From Calidifontibacter indicus (GTDB lineage Bacteria > Actinomycetota > Actinomycetes > Actinomycetales > Dermatophilaceae): 64,000 bases of DNA. The notes below the pieces were generated by a model, which searched no databases, was not told the DNA's origin, and saw nothing but the letters and a program-made list of their open reading frames with translations. Of this stretch, positions 53,041-64,000 are shown piece after piece. Position 1 is the stretch's first letter, and the number at the start of each line of letters is the position of its first letter. The stretch lies in assembly GCF_003386865.1 (NCBI RefSeq), contig NZ_QTUA01000001.1, positions 2,914,001 to 2,978,000 of the forward strand, written 5' to 3'. Position numbers and translations under genes: made by a program.

Positions 53041-53062
53041 CGGCGCCGGGCGTCCGTCCGGT

Positions 53063-53497
53063 TCAGGCCGAGCGGTCGGCGCGGTCGGCGCGGTCGCGGC
53101 GCAGCAACCACCAGAGGCCCACGATCGGCAGCACCAGCGGTATGTAGCCGTAGCCCTGCCCGAAGTGCGACCACACCGTCTTGTCGTGGAAGCGTGCGGT
53201 GTCGGCGTAGCTCCAGACGCCGACGGCGAGCACTCCGAACAGTTCGAAGCCGATGGTCGCGAGTGCCAGGCGGGCGCGGTCGCCCAAGGCCAACGCGACC
53301 GTCGCCACGATGTAGACGACGGCAGCCAGCGCCGACAACAAGTACGGCAGCGGCGGGTGGGGCCAGCTCTGCGCGACCTGCATGATCGAGCGACCGGTGG
53401 CGGCCAGCGCGAAGACTCCGTAGACGGCGACCAGGATGCGGCCGGGTCCGGCGTTCGTGGCTGTGCTGTTGGCCGTGTTCTGGGTTGTGTTCGTCAT
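53063..53497 (-). CDS. small integral membrane protein
   Basis: A 144-residue protein with four hydrophobic segments (about 20-38, 50-70, 78-98 and 112-128) and a short cytoplasmic tail rich in Arg and Asp. It matches no family I can name. Its ATG overlaps the stop of the next upstream membrane gene (ATGA). Confidence 0.7.
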   Translation of the reverse strand: MTNTTQNTANSTATNAGPGRILVAVYGVFALAATGRSIMQVAQSWPHPPLPYLLSALAAVVYIVATVALALGDRARLALATIGFELFGVLAVGVWSYADTARFHDKTVWSHFGQGYGYIPLVLPIVGLWWLLRRDRADRADRSA

Positions 53498-53868
53498 GCG
53501 TGACCGCCCCACAACTGCACCAGTCGCACCGTCATGACCAGCAGCCCCAGCCCGGTGACGGCGAGCACGCCTGTGCCCCAACGGGTCTCGCGATCGGCGA
53601 ATCCCCAGAAGGCGGCGATGGGGGTGGCGATCACCATGCCGATCAGGTACGCCGCGAAAACGCCCTTGTTCATGTGTGAGTCGGCGTCGTTCCAAGTGAC
53701 CAGCCCGGCGACGAGCGCCACGACCATGATGAGTTCGGCCGCGCACAACAGGTAGAACAACGGGTTGTCGATGGATCGGCCGCGGACGGTCAACCAGGCG
53801 GCATAGCCGGCCAGCACCACCAGCGCCGCCCCGAGCAGATAGGCGATCGGCAGGAACACGCCGCACAT
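53494..53868 (-). CDS. small integral membrane protein
   Basis: A 124-residue protein with about four membrane helices (8-30, 36-56, 70-92, 98-118). Not assigned to a family. It is coupled to the following membrane gene, so they form a two-gene operon. Start ATG at 53868 has no strong ribosome-binding site; longer frames are less likely. Divergent from glgP. Confidence 0.65.
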   Translation of the reverse strand: MCGVFLPIAYLLGAALVVLAGYAAWLTVRGRSIDNPLFYLLCAAELIMVVALVAGLVTWNDADSHMNKGVFAAYLIGMVIATPIAAFWGFADRETRWGTGVLAVTGLGLLVMTVRLVQLWGGHA

Positions 53869-53874
53869 CGTACG

Positions 53875-53891
53875 TTCGCGAAAGTTTGCAA
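53875..53891. promoter_or_regulatory. candidate operator between glgP and the membrane-protein pair
   Basis: TTCGCGAAAGTTTGCAA lies in the divergent intergenic region; half-site pairs resemble LacI/MalR-type operators (TTGCAA), but symmetry is imperfect. Confidence 0.25.
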
Positions 53892-54086
53892 CCCCGCGCG
53901 CCTGCCACGCGTGTCGCCCGAACATTCGCGAGGTCGGGTAAGCAACGTCATAGGCGCGGGACTTTCCATCGGGCCACCCGACACGGCAGGCTTGGCGCGA
54001 CTCGCCCGAACGGGTGAGTCGCCGCACGACCCACATCCGAGCGCATGCCCACCGGACAACCGCCCGAATTCGACGGAGCCTTTCGA

Positions 54087-56627
54087 ATGACCGACACCAG
54101 CCGCGGCGAGTACGCCAGCGACGAACTGCAGACCACCGACGTCCATCGCATCGGCCCCACCATGCCGATGAGCAGCGAGCGCGCGTCGGGCCCGGTCGAG
54201 GCTCCCGACAAGACGGTCGAGGAATTCGTCGCCGCCTTCCTCAACGAGCTCAACTTCGGTCAGGGTGTGCTGCTGTCGCGCTCGACCATCAACGACCAGT
54301 ACCTCGCGCTGGCGCGCACCGTGCGCCAGTACCTCATGGCGGGCTGGTTGGAGACCGGCGTGCAGCGCCGGGAGAGCGGCCGCAAGACGATCGGTTACCT
54401 GTCGGCCGAATACCTGCTGGGCCGTCAGCTGAGCAACGCCCTGCTGGCCACCGACCTGCAGGACATCGCCGACGAGGCGATGAAGCAGTGCGGCATCGAC
54501 ATCGCGGCGCTGCGGGCACAGGAGATCGAGCCGGGACTCGGCAACGGCGGCCTCGGCCGCCTCGCGGCCTGCTTCGTCGACTCGTTGGCGACGATGGACG
54601 TTCCGTGCATCGGCTACGGCATCCGCTACGAGTACGGCATCTTCCGCCAGACCTTCGAGGACAACCGGCAGGTCGAGGTGCCCGACTCCTGGCTGTCGCT
54701 CGGCAGCCCGTGGGAGTTCCCGCACCCCGAGCGCCAGGTGCGCGTCGACTTCGGCGGCCGCACCGAGACGTACACCGACGACCAGGGCCGTGAGCGCAGC
54801 CGGTGGATCCCGGACTGGAACGTGCTGGGTATCCCCTACCACCACATGGTTCCGGGTTTCCGCAACGGCACCGTCAACACGCTGCGCCTGTGGAGCGCCA
54901 AAGCGACCCAGGCGTTCGACCTGCAGATCTTCAACTCCGGTGACTACGCCGCCGCGGTGCGCGCGCAGACCTTCGCCGAGAACATCTCCAAGGTGCTCTA
55001 CCCGGAGGACTCCACCCCGCAGGGCAAGGAGCTGCGCCTGCAGCAGCAGTACTTCTTCGTCGCGTGTTCGCTGCACGACTTCATCCAGAACACGCTGCCG
55101 CAGGACTTCGATCTGCGCCGCCTGCCCGAGCGCATCATCTTCCAGCTGAACGACACCCACCCGGTGATAGCCATCCCCGAGTTGATGCGAATCCTGGTCG
55201 ACCGCAAGGGATTCGACTGGGACGAGGCGTGGGACATCACCCGCCAGTGCTTCGCCTACACGTGCCACACCCTGCTGCCGGAGGCCTTGGAGGTGTGGTC
55301 GGCCGAACTGCTCGGCAGACTGCTGCCGCGCCACCTCGAGATCATCTACCGCATCAACAAGGAGTTCCTCGAGGAGGTCCGCGAGACCTTCCCAGGCGAC
55401 GAGATGCGCATCCGCAGCATGTCGATCATCGCCGAGCACCCCGAGCGTTCGGTGCGGATGGCCTACCTCGCAACCATCGGCAGCTCGAAGGTCAACGGTG
55501 TCGCCGAACTGCACTCGCAGCTTCTGCGCGACAAGGTGCTGCCGGAGTTCTCGCAGTACTGGACCGAGAAGTTCACCAACGTCACCAACGGCATCACCCC
55601 ACGCCGCTTCGTCTTCCTGGCCAACCGGCGCCTGTCCGACCTGATCACCGACAAGATCGGTTCGGGCTGGGTGACCGACCTGGAGCGCCTGCGCGACCTC
55701 GAGCCGTACGCCGACGACGCCGACTTCCGTGCCGAGTTCGCGGCCGTGAAGCAGGCGAACAAGGAGCGGCTGTTCAAGGTGCTCCAGGCGCGCGACGGCA
55801 TCGAGTTGCCCGAGCACGCGATGCTCGACGTGATGGTCAAGCGGTTGCACGAGTACAAGCGCCAGTCGTTGAAGCTGCTGCACATCGTGTCGACCTACGA
55901 GTCGATCATCTCCGGACGCATGCGTGCCGAGGACGCCGTGCCGCGCACCTTCGTGTTCGGCGCGAAGGCGGCGCCGGGCTATCACATGGCCAAGGAGACG
56001 ATCTTCCTGATCAACTCGGTGGCCGCGACGATCAATGCCGATGAGCGCGTCAAGGATGTGCTCAGCGTAGCGTTCCCGGCCAACTACAACGTGACGCTCG
56101 CCGAGAAGCTCATCCCGGCGGCCGACCTGTCGGAGCAGATCTCGCTGGCCGGCAAGGAAGCGTCGGGCACCGGCAACATGAAGTTCGCGCTCAACGGCGC
56201 TCTCACGATCGGCACCGACGACGGCGCCAACGTAGAGATCCGTCAGCTGGTCGGCGACGACAACTTCTTCCTGTTCGGCATGACCGAACCGGAGGTCGAG
56301 CAGTTGCGCGCCGAGGGCTACCAGCCGACGTCGTACTACCGCTCGAACGACCGGTTGCGGGCGACGATCGACCTGCTCGCCGGTGGTCACTTCACCCGGG
56401 GTGACCGCGCGGCGTCGGCGCAGGTGGTCGACAACCTGCTCACCCAGGACCCGTTCATGGCGCTGGCCGACTTCCAGGGCTACCTCGACGCCCAGGATCG
56501 GGTCGACGCGGTGTACCGCGACACCGACGCCTGGACCCGCTCGGCGATCCTGAACGTCGCTCGCTCGGGCTTCTTCTCCAGCGACCGGTCGATGCGCGAT
56601 TACCTCGACCGAATCTGGAACGCCTGA
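54087..56627 (+). CDS. glgP: glycogen/maltodextrin phosphorylase
   Basis: A 846-residue GT35 enzyme that releases glucose-1-phosphate from alpha-1,4-glucan. PLP lysine is K699 in EASGTGNMKFALNGA; other landmarks are IGYLSAEYLLGRQLSNAL, EPGLGNGGLGRLAACF, NDTHPVIAIPELMR and VKRLHEYKRQSLK. ATG at 54087 has GGAG 9 nt upstream; an in-frame ATG at 54045 is less likely. It heads the plus-strand glycogen operon and is 57 bp before glgE. Confidence 0.95.
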   Translation: MTDTSRGEYASDELQTTDVHRIGPTMPMSSERASGPVEAPDKTVEEFVAAFLNELNFGQGVLLSRSTINDQYLALARTVRQYLMAGWLETGVQRRESGRKTIGYLSAEYLLGRQLSNALLATDLQDIADEAMKQCGIDIAALRAQEIEPGLGNGGLGRLAACFVDSLATMDVPCIGYGIRYEYGIFRQTFEDNRQVEVPDSWLSLGSPWEFPHPERQVRVDFGGRTETYTDDQGRERSRWIPDWNVLGIPYHHMVPGFRNGTVNTLRLWSAKATQAFDLQIFNSGDYAAAVRAQTFAENISKVLYPEDSTPQGKELRLQQQYFFVACSLHDFIQNTLPQDFDLRRLPERIIFQLNDTHPVIAIPELMRILVDRKGFDWDEAWDITRQCFAYTCHTLLPEALEVWSAELLGRLLPRHLEIIYRINKEFLEEVRETFPGDEMRIRSMSIIAEHPERSVRMAYLATIGSSKVNGVAELHSQLLRDKVLPEFSQYWTEKFTNVTNGITPRRFVFLANRRLSDLITDKIGSGWVTDLERLRDLEPYADDADFRAEFAAVKQANKERLFKVLQARDGIELPEHAMLDVMVKRLHEYKRQSLKLLHIVSTYESIISGRMRAEDAVPRTFVFGAKAAPGYHMAKETIFLINSVAATINADERVKDVLSVAFPANYNVTLAEKLIPAADLSEQISLAGKEASGTGNMKFALNGALTIGTDDGANVEIRQLVGDDNFFLFGMTEPEVEQLRAEGYQPTSYYRSNDRLRATIDLLAGGHFTRGDRAASAQVVDNLLTQDPFMALADFQGYLDAQDRVDAVYRDTDAWTRSAILNVARSGFFSSDRSMRDYLDRIWNA

Positions 56628-56684
56628 GGGTCCATCACCCCCAACCGGTGCATCCGGATGCCGCCGTCCGATAGCGTCTGACGG

Positions 56685-58691
56685 GTGACTTCGGCACCTA
56701 AGACAACCCAGCCCCAGTCCCCCGTCGGCCGCATCCCGGTCGTCGCCGTGAAGCCCGCCGTGGACTGCGGAGCTTTCCCGACGAAATCGGTCGTCGACGA
56801 ACACTTCGACATCGAGGCGACCGTCTTCCGGGAGGGTCACGACGCGGTCAACGCGTCGGTGATCCTCACCGATCCGGACGGCGCGACGACCCTCGTCCCG
56901 ATGCGGTGCACCAACCCCGGTCTCGACCACTGGGTGTGCACCGTCAGCGCCGACCGACCCGGTCGGTGGAGCTACCGCGTCGAGGGGTGGAGCGACCCGT
57001 TCGGCACCTGGGAGCACGACGCCACGATCAAGGTCGCGGCCGGCGTCGACGTCGAGCTGATGCTCGAGGAGGGCGCCCGCGTACTTGAGCGCGCGGCCGC
57101 CCTCGACCACGACGAGCAGGACGCCGCGTTGCTGCGCGCCGCGATCGCCACCCTGCGCGACGAGGCGAAGGCGCCCGGCGAGCGCCTCGCCGCCGGCACC
57201 GACCCGGCCGTCGTCGACGCGATGCACCGCACCCCGTTGCGCGAGGCCGTCTCCCCCAGCCGCGAGTACGCGTGGTGGGTCGAGCGCGAGCGCGCGCTCG
57301 CCGGGGCGTGGTACGAGATCTTCCCGCGCTCCGAGGGCGCCCACTTCGACGAGACCACCGGCAAGTGGCGCACCGGCACGTTCCGCACCGCGATGGACCG
57401 GTTGCCGGCGATCGCCGGTATGGGCTTCGACGTCGTCTACCTCACCCCCGTCCACCCGATCGGGTCGATCAACCGCAAGGGCCCGAACAACACCCTGACC
57501 GCCGGCCCGGACGACCCGGGCTCGCCCTACGCGATCGGCAGCAAGGACGGCGGTCACGACGCCCTGCACCCCGAGCTGGGCACCTGGGAAGACTTCGATG
57601 CCTTTGTGGCACGGGCCGACTCGCTCGGCCTCGAGGTCGCGATCGACCTCGCCCTGCAGTGCGCACCCGATCACCCGTGGGTCACCGAACACCCGGAGTG
57701 GTTCACCACCCGCGCCGACGGCACGATCGCCTACGCCGAGAACCCACCGAAGAAGTACCAGGACATCTACCCGCTCAACTTCGACAACGACCCGGCCGGC
57801 ATCTACGCCGAGGTGCGTCGGGTGATACAGGTGTGGATCGACCACGGCGTGAAGATCTTCCGCGTCGACAACCCGCACACCAAGCCGGTGGAGTTCTGGC
57901 AGTGGCTCATCGCCGACGTGGCCAAGGAACACCCGGACGTCATCTGGTTGGCCGAGGCGTTCACCCGTCCGGCGATGATGCACACCCTCGCGAAGGTGGG
58001 CTTCCAGCAGAGCTACACCTACTACGCGTGGCGCAACGAGGCGGAAGAGCTTCAGGAGTACGTCGAGGAACTCGCCGGTGACGCCGCCGCATACATGCGT
58101 CCGTCGTTCTGGCCGACCACCCACGACATCCTCACGCCGTACATGCAGTTCGGCGGACCGACCGCGTGGAAGCTGCGGGCGGCGCTCGCGGCAACCCTGG
58201 TGCCGACGTACGGCATCTACGCCGGCTACGAACTCGTCGAGCACGTCGCGCGCCCGGGCGCGGAGGAGCAGATCGACAACGAGAAGTACGAGTTCAAGGA
58301 CCGCCGCTGGGCCGACTACGAGCCCGGTGGGGCGAAGGAGGGACAGACCCTCGCGCCGTACCTGACCCGGTTGAACGAGATCCGTCGCAGCCACCCGAGC
58401 CTGATGTGGTTGCGCAACATCACCTTCCACAAGGTCGACGACGGCGCCCTCATCGTCTTCTCCAAGAAGCGCGGCGACGACGTCGTCATCGTCGTGGCGA
58501 ACCTCGACCCTCACTCCACCCGGGAGAGCTGGGTGCACCTCGACCTCGAGGCGCTCGGGCTGCACCCGGGCGAGTGGTTCGTGGCGCACGACCTGATCAC
58601 CGACGCCTCCTGGCACTGGAGCGAGCACAACTTCGTGCGCCTCGGTGTCGACGGCGAACCGTTGCACATCATCGAGCTGCGCAGGGACTGA
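56685..58691 (+). CDS. glgE: alpha-1,4-glucan:maltose-1-phosphate maltosyltransferase
   Basis: A 668-residue GH13_3 enzyme that extends alpha-glucan with maltose-1-phosphate. Nucleophile D395 in [10 protein letters not shown] and acid/base E424 in LAEAFTRP align with the D394 and E423 of Streptomyces coelicolor GlgE. N-terminal domain begins [18 protein letters not shown] start. Seven bases separate it from treS. Confidence 0.96.
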   Translation: MTSAPKTTQPQSPVGRIPVVAVKPAVDCGAFPTKSVVDEHFDIEATVFREGHDAVNASVILTDPDGATTLVPMRCTNPGLDHWVCTVSADRPGRWSYRVEGWSDPFGTWEHDATIKVAAGVDVELMLEEGARVLERAAALDHDEQDAALLRAAIATLRDEAKAPGERLAAGTDPAVVDAMHRTPLREAVSPSREYAWWVERERALAGAWYEIFPRSEGAHFDETTGKWRTGTFRTAMDRLPAIAGMGFDVVYLTPVHPIGSINRKGPNNTLTAGPDDPGSPYAIGSKDGGHDALHPELGTWEDFDAFVARADSLGLEVAIDLALQCAPDHPWVTEHPEWFTTRADGTIAYAENPPKKYQDIYPLNFDNDPAGIYAEVRRVIQVWIDHGVKIFRVDNPHTKPVEFWQWLIADVAKEHPDVIWLAEAFTRPAMMHTLAKVGFQQSYTYYAWRNEAEELQEYVEELAGDAAAYMRPSFWPTTHDILTPYMQFGGPTAWKLRAALAATLVPTYGIYAGYELVEHVARPGAEEQIDNEKYEFKDRRWADYEPGGAKEGQTLAPYLTRLNEIRRSHPSLMWLRNITFHKVDDGALIVFSKKRGDDVVIVVANLDPHSTRESWVHLDLEALGLHPGEWFVAHDLITDASWHWSEHNFVRLGVDGEPLHIIELRRD

Positions 58692-58698
58692 AACCACC

Positions 58699-60420
<1,722 letters not shown>

Positions 60421-60427
60421 TCTGACG

Positions 60428-63400
60428 ATGGCCATCCTGCACAAGGCGACCCTGGAACCTTCGAAGAAGGCGCTCGTCGAGGCGTGGATCGGTGGGCAAC
60501 GCTGGTACACAGGCAAATCCGGTGTTCCGTCGCTGACTCAGGTGGGTTCCTACCGGTTCGACGACCCGGACGGCGAGGTCGGCATCGAGGTGCTCCTGCT
60601 GATGGACACCTCGGGTGCGACACCGGTGCTTTTCCAGGTGCCGTTGACCTACCGCGGTGCACCCCTGGAGGGTGCGGAGCGCGCACTCGTCGGCACCACC
60701 GAGCACTCCGCGTTGGGCACCCGTTGGGTCTACGACGGCTGCCACGACCCGGTCTTCGTGACCGCGCTGCTCGAGACGATCCTGACCGGCGGGCGGCACG
60801 CCGACGTGTCGTTCGAGGAGGGCACGCAGGACCGCCCCGAGGGCGTGCTGCCGGCGACGGTTCGGGTGCAGGGCAGCGGCACCCGCGGACGGCGTATGCC
60901 GACGGTGTTGGCCACCCGGGTGCTGTCGGGTGAGCAGTCGAACACCTCGATGATCATCGACACGCAGGCGCGTGACGGCGAGCAGCGCACCGTCATCGTG
61001 AAGCTGTTCCGGGTGGTCCAGGACGGCCTCAACCCCGACGTCGTGCTGCAGTCGGCCATCTCGGCGACCGGCTCGACCCGGGTGCCGGCAACGGTCGGCT
61101 ACCTCATCGGCCAGTGGCCCGACTCCAGCATCGGCACCGGTCACGCGGCCGGGCACCTCGCGTTCGTGCAGGAGTTCCTGCCCGACGTGAGCGACGCCTG
61201 GCGCGAAGCGCTCGAGGCCGCCCGCGCCGACACCGACTGGACGGCGAAGGCGCGCGAACTCGGGGTCGCCACCGCGGAGGTGCACGGGGTGCTCGCGCAG
61301 GCGTTGCCGACCGCCGAGGTCACGCCGGCGCGGGCCGACTCGGTGCTCGGCGAGATGCGTCGCCGGTATGACGTCGCCGCCCGGGTGCACCCGGCGATCA
61401 ACCAGTACCGTGCCGCGTTCGAAGCGCTGCTGAACAGCGGGTCTCACGCGAATTGGCCTGCCATGCAACGGATTCACGGCGACTACCACCTCGGCCAAGT
61501 GCTCGATGTGCCCGGCCGCGGCTGGGTGCTGCTCGACTTCGAGGGCGAGCCGCTGCGGCCGATGCGCGACCGCAACACCCTCGACTGCCCGCTGCGCGAC
61601 GTCGCCGGAATGCTGCGGTCGTTCGACTACGCCGCGGCGTCGGTCGAGGGCGATCACACCGCCTGGGCGGCCTCCTGCCGCTCGGCCTTCCTCGAGGGTT
61701 ACGAGCAGACCTCCGGGGTGCACCTGGCCGACCACGAACCGCTGGTCACCGTGTTCGAGGCCGACAAGGCCGCCTACGAGGTGCTGTACGAGGCACAGAA
61801 CCGCCCGACCTGGCTGCCGATCCCGCTGGGTGCCCTCGATCGGTTGTTGGGTGGCTCGGCGCACGCGCAGACCGCACCCGCGGGGACCGTTACGAGTGCT
61901 GCGCCCCACACCGCGGGCACGTCGACCGCGGGCTTTTCGACCCCGTCAGCGAACCCGAACGACCCGAACACGAAGGAGTCCGTCGTGAGCAACGGAGCCA
62001 CCGATCTGCCCGCTGCCCCGCGTGTCGACCCGGCCGCTGCGGCGGCCGTGCTGCGCGGCGTGCACACCGACCCGCACACCGTGCTCGGCGGTCAGCGTGA
62101 CGAGCACGGGCCGTACATCCGTGCGCTGCGTCCGCTCGCGAAATCCGTTGCGGTGCAACTGGCCGACGGCACCCGGGTGCCGATGGAGCATGACGCCGAC
62201 GGCGTCTGGGCGGCCCGCATCGACTCCGCCGACGAGCCCGACTACCGACTGGTCACCGTCTACGACGACGGCGTCGAGCACATCGCCGACGACCCGTTCC
62301 GGTTCCTGCCCACCCTCGGGCAGATCGACCTGCACCTGCTCGGTGAGGGCCGGCACGAGAACCTCTGGGAGATCCTCGGCGCCCACCTGCACACCTACGC
62401 GGGGCCGGCCGGAGACGTCACCGGCACCTCGTTCGCCGTGTGGGCACCCAACGCACTCGGCGTGCGCGTCATCGGCGACTTCAACCAATGGGACGGTTTC
62501 GCCCACCCGATGCGCCGGCTCGGCAGCACCGGTGTGTGGGAGATCTTCGTGCCAGGCGTCGGTGCCGGCACCCGGTACAAGTTCTCGGTGCTGTGCGCCG
62601 ACCGGGTGTGGCGCAGCAAGGCCGACCCGATGGCACGCCGTTCGGAGACCGCGCCCGCGACGGCGTCGATCGTCGACCAGTCGCAGTACGAATGGGGCGA
62701 CGACGAGTGGCTCGCCGACCGTTCAGCGAACGACCCGCACGGTCGTCCGATGAGCATCTACGAGGTGCACCTCGGATCGTGGCGTCAGGGTCAGAGCTAC
62801 CGCGACCTGGCCGAACATCTGGTCAACTACGTGCGCGACCTCGGCTTCACCCACGTCGAGTTCATGCCCGTGATGGAGCACCCGTACCCGCCGTCCTGGG
62901 GCTACCACGTCACCGGCTACTACGCGGTGAACTCCCGGTTCGGCTCCCCCGACGACTTCAAGTACCTCGTCGACCGGCTGCACCAGGCCGGCATCGGGGT
63001 CATCCTCGACTGGGTGCCCGGACACTTCGCCACCGACGAATGGGCATTGGCGAAGTTCGACGGCACCGCGCTCTACGAGCACCCCGACCCGCGCAAGGGC
63101 TGGCACCCGCAGTGGGGGTCGTACATCTTCGACTACGGCCGACCGCAGGTGCGCAACTTCCTGGTGGCCAACGCGATCTACTGGCTGCAGGAGTTCCACG
63201 CCGACGGCCTGCGCGTCGACGGCGTGGCCTCGATGCTCTACCTCGACTACGCCCGCAACGCCGGCGAGTGGGTGCCCAACAAGTACGGCGGCCGGGAGAA
63301 CCTCGAAGCCGTCCAGTTGTTGCAGGAGACGAACGCGACGGCATACCGGCGGGTGCCGGGAACGGTGATGATCGCCGAGGAGTCGACGTCGTGGCCCGGT

Positions 63401-64000
63401 GTCACGAAGCCGACGAGCGCCGACGGACTCGGCTTCGGCTTCAAGTGGAACATGGGCTGGATGCACGACACGCTCGACTACTTCGCCGAGCGCCCCGAGC
63501 ACCGGCAGTTCCACCACCACAAGCTGACCTTCGGTCTGGTCTACGCGTTCAGCGAGCAGTTCGTGCTGCCGATCAGCCACGACGAGGTCGTGCACGGCAA
63601 GGGGTCGCTGCTGCGCAAGATGCCGGGCGACCGGTGGCAGCAGTTGGCCAACCTGCGCGCCCTGCTGGCTCACATGTGGTCGCATCCGGGCAAGCAACTG
63701 TTGTTCATGGGTTCGGAGTTCGCCCAGGAGTCGGAGTGGGCCGACGGCCGCAGCCTCGACTGGTGGCTGCTCGACCAACCGGCGCACTGGGGCGTGCACG
63801 CGCTGGTCAAGGACCTCAACCGCCGCTACCGCGAGCACCCCGCGCTGTGGGAGTTGGACAACGACGCGTCCGGTTTCCAGTGGGTCAACGCCAACGACGA
63901 GGCCGGCAACACCTACTCCTACCTGCGCTTCGGCGCGGGTGCGGAGAACGAGCGCGACGTGCTGCTCGCGGTGAGCAACCTCAGCGGTATCGAGCGCGCC
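60428..64000 (+). CDS. maltokinase - glycogen branching enzyme fusion frame (3' end outside window)
   Basis: One open frame of 1191 visible codons. Residues 1-465 are maltokinase (Mak/Pep2): HGDYHLGQ with H350/D352 and LLDFEGEP around D370/E372, making maltose-1-phosphate from maltose and ATP. Residues 466-519 are an Ala/Thr/Pro/Ser linker with no stop codon. From 520 follows branching enzyme GlgB: a CBM48-type N-terminal part, then GH13 motifs LDWVPGHF, nucleophile D931 in LRVDGVAS, E984 in IAEEST and D1052 in SHDEVVHG. The last part lies outside the window. Starts 7 bp after treS. An internal ribosome-binding site precedes the GlgB part, so separate GlgB may also be made. Confidence 0.85.
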   Translation, partial: MAILHKATLEPSKKALVEAWIGGQRWYTGKSGVPSLTQVGSYRFDDPDGEVGIEVLLLMDTSGATPVLFQVPLTYRGAPLEGAERALVGTTEHSALGTRWVYDGCHDPVFVTALLETILTGGRHADVSFEEGTQDRPEGVLPATVRVQGSGTRGRRMPTVLATRVLSGEQSNTSMIIDTQARDGEQRTVIVKLFRVVQDGLNPDVVLQSAISATGSTRVPATVGYLIGQWPDSSIGTGHAAGHLAFVQEFLPDVSDAWREALEAARADTDWTAKARELGVATAEVHGVLAQALPTAEVTPARADSVLGEMRRRYDVAARVHPAINQYRAAFEALLNSGSHANWPAMQRIHGDYHLGQVLDVPGRGWVLLDFEGEPLRPMRDRNTLDCPLRDVAGMLRSFDYAAASVEGDHTAWAASCRSAFLEGYEQTSGVHLADHEPLVTVFEADKAAYEVLYEAQNRPTWLPIPLGALDRLLGGSAHAQTAPAGTVTSAAPHTAGTSTAGFSTPSANPNDPNTKESVVSNGATDLPAAPRVDPAAAAAVLRGVHTDPHTVLGGQRDEHGPYIRALRPLAKSVAVQLADGTRVPMEHDADGVWAARIDSADEPDYRLVTVYDDGVEHIADDPFRFLPTLGQIDLHLLGEGRHENLWEILGAHLHTYAGPAGDVTGTSFAVWAPNALGVRVIGDFNQWDGFAHPMRRLGSTGVWEIFVPGVGAGTRYKFSVLCADRVWRSKADPMARRSETAPATASIVDQSQYEWGDDEWLADRSANDPHGRPMSIYEVHLGSWRQGQSYRDLAEHLVNYVRDLGFTHVEFMPVMEHPYPPSWGYHVTGYYAVNSRFGSPDDFKYLVDRLHQAGIGVILDWVPGHFATDEWALAKFDGTALYEHPDPRKGWHPQWGSYIFDYGRPQVRNFLVANAIYWLQEFHADGLRVDGVASMLYLDYARNAGEWVPNKYGGRENLEAVQLLQETNATAYRRVPGTVMIAEESTSWPGVTKPTSADGLGFGFKWNMGWMHDTLDYFAERPEHRQFHHHKLTFGLVYAFSEQFVLPISHDEVVHGKGSLLRKMPGDRWQQLANLRALLAHMWSHPGKQLLFMGSEFAQESEWADGRSLDWWLLDQPAHWGVHALVKDLNRRYREHPALWELDNDASGFQWVNANDEAGNTYSYLRFGAGAENERDVLLAVSNLSGIERA
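61973..61987 (+). promoter_or_regulatory. internal Shine-Dalgarno and GTG before the GlgB part
   Basis: AAGGAG, 6 nt spacer, GTG in the same frame as maltokinase. It is a textbook start for an independent GlgB (first residues MSNGATDLPAAPR), located inside the linker of the fused frame. Confidence 0.6.

Noticed and set aside
61800-61990. Possibility that the Mak-GlgB join is my reading error
   Set aside because: The frame was followed codon by codon; no stop occurs, and both domains keep their motifs in this one frame. A sequencing error cannot be excluded but is not shown.

Overview
The window is high-GC (roughly two-thirds G+C) chromosomal DNA from an actinomycete, most likely an order Micrococcales member of the Dermacoccaceae/Intrasporangiaceae type. 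This rests on codon use, frequent GTG starts, the GlgE glycogen/trehalose route, a DUF222-HNH gene, the gatCAB order and the murI / MBL hydrolase / rph / rdgB block. The genus is inference only. Genes are tightly packed, mostly on the minus strand up to about 50 kb, with a plus-strand glycogen operon at the right end.

Layout. 1-9.6 kb: partial PrsW-type protease, oligoribonuclease, tRNA-His, YihY membrane protein, tRNA-Lys, a MaoC-like protein, threonine degradation (tdh-kbl), a lower-GC islet with an orphan lipoprotein, then GroES-like, DUF3618 and Bcp peroxiredoxin genes, a small HNH nuclease and an unusual short tRNA-Leu(UAG). 9.6-16.3 kb: rdgB, rph, MBL hydrolase, murI, a fumarylacetoacetase-family hydrolase, a secreted SGNH hydrolase, a glycosylase-like gene and a Ser/Thr-rich lipoprotein. 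16.4-28.2 kb: a branched-chain amino acid cluster (cimA, ilvE, leuB, ilvC, ilvN, ilvB) interrupted between ilvE and cimA by an IS110-family transposase and a DUF222-HNH gene. cimA and ilvB each follow a leader peptide plus terminator (attenuators), and cimA, leuB and ilvB share an upstream motif. 28.2-45.6 kb: sixA, a 2-hydroxyacid dehydrogenase, gatBAC, a zinc-ribbon SDR protein, a Nudix hydrolase, a DUF3626 protein, a DinB-like protein, ligA, a MetE-like protein, a lipoprotein, mnmA with a cysteine desulfurase, and a further lipoprotein. 45.5-50.8 kb: a proline-iminopeptidase-like hydrolase, etfBA, a small membrane protein, an enoyl-CoA hydratase and a YbjN protein. 50.8-64 kb: glgX, two small membrane proteins on the opposite strand, then glgP-glgE-treS and one uninterrupted frame encoding maltokinase joined to glycogen branching enzyme, which runs off the window.

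How the genes fit together. TreS and maltokinase turn trehalose into maltose-1-phosphate, GlgE polymerises it, GlgB branches the glucan, and GlgP and GlgX break it down, so the right end is a nearly self-contained alpha-glucan cycle. The IlvBNC/LeuB/IlvE/CimA set makes isoleucine via citramalate plus valine and leucine precursors; leuA, leuCD and ilvD are not in the window. The most noteworthy observations are the in-frame Mak-GlgB fusion with an internal ribosome-binding site, the paired attenuators and shared motif of the branched-chain cluster, the UAG-anticodon tRNA lacking the long variable arm expected of a leucine tRNA, and the zinc-ribbon SDR protein with Thr at the catalytic Tyr position.
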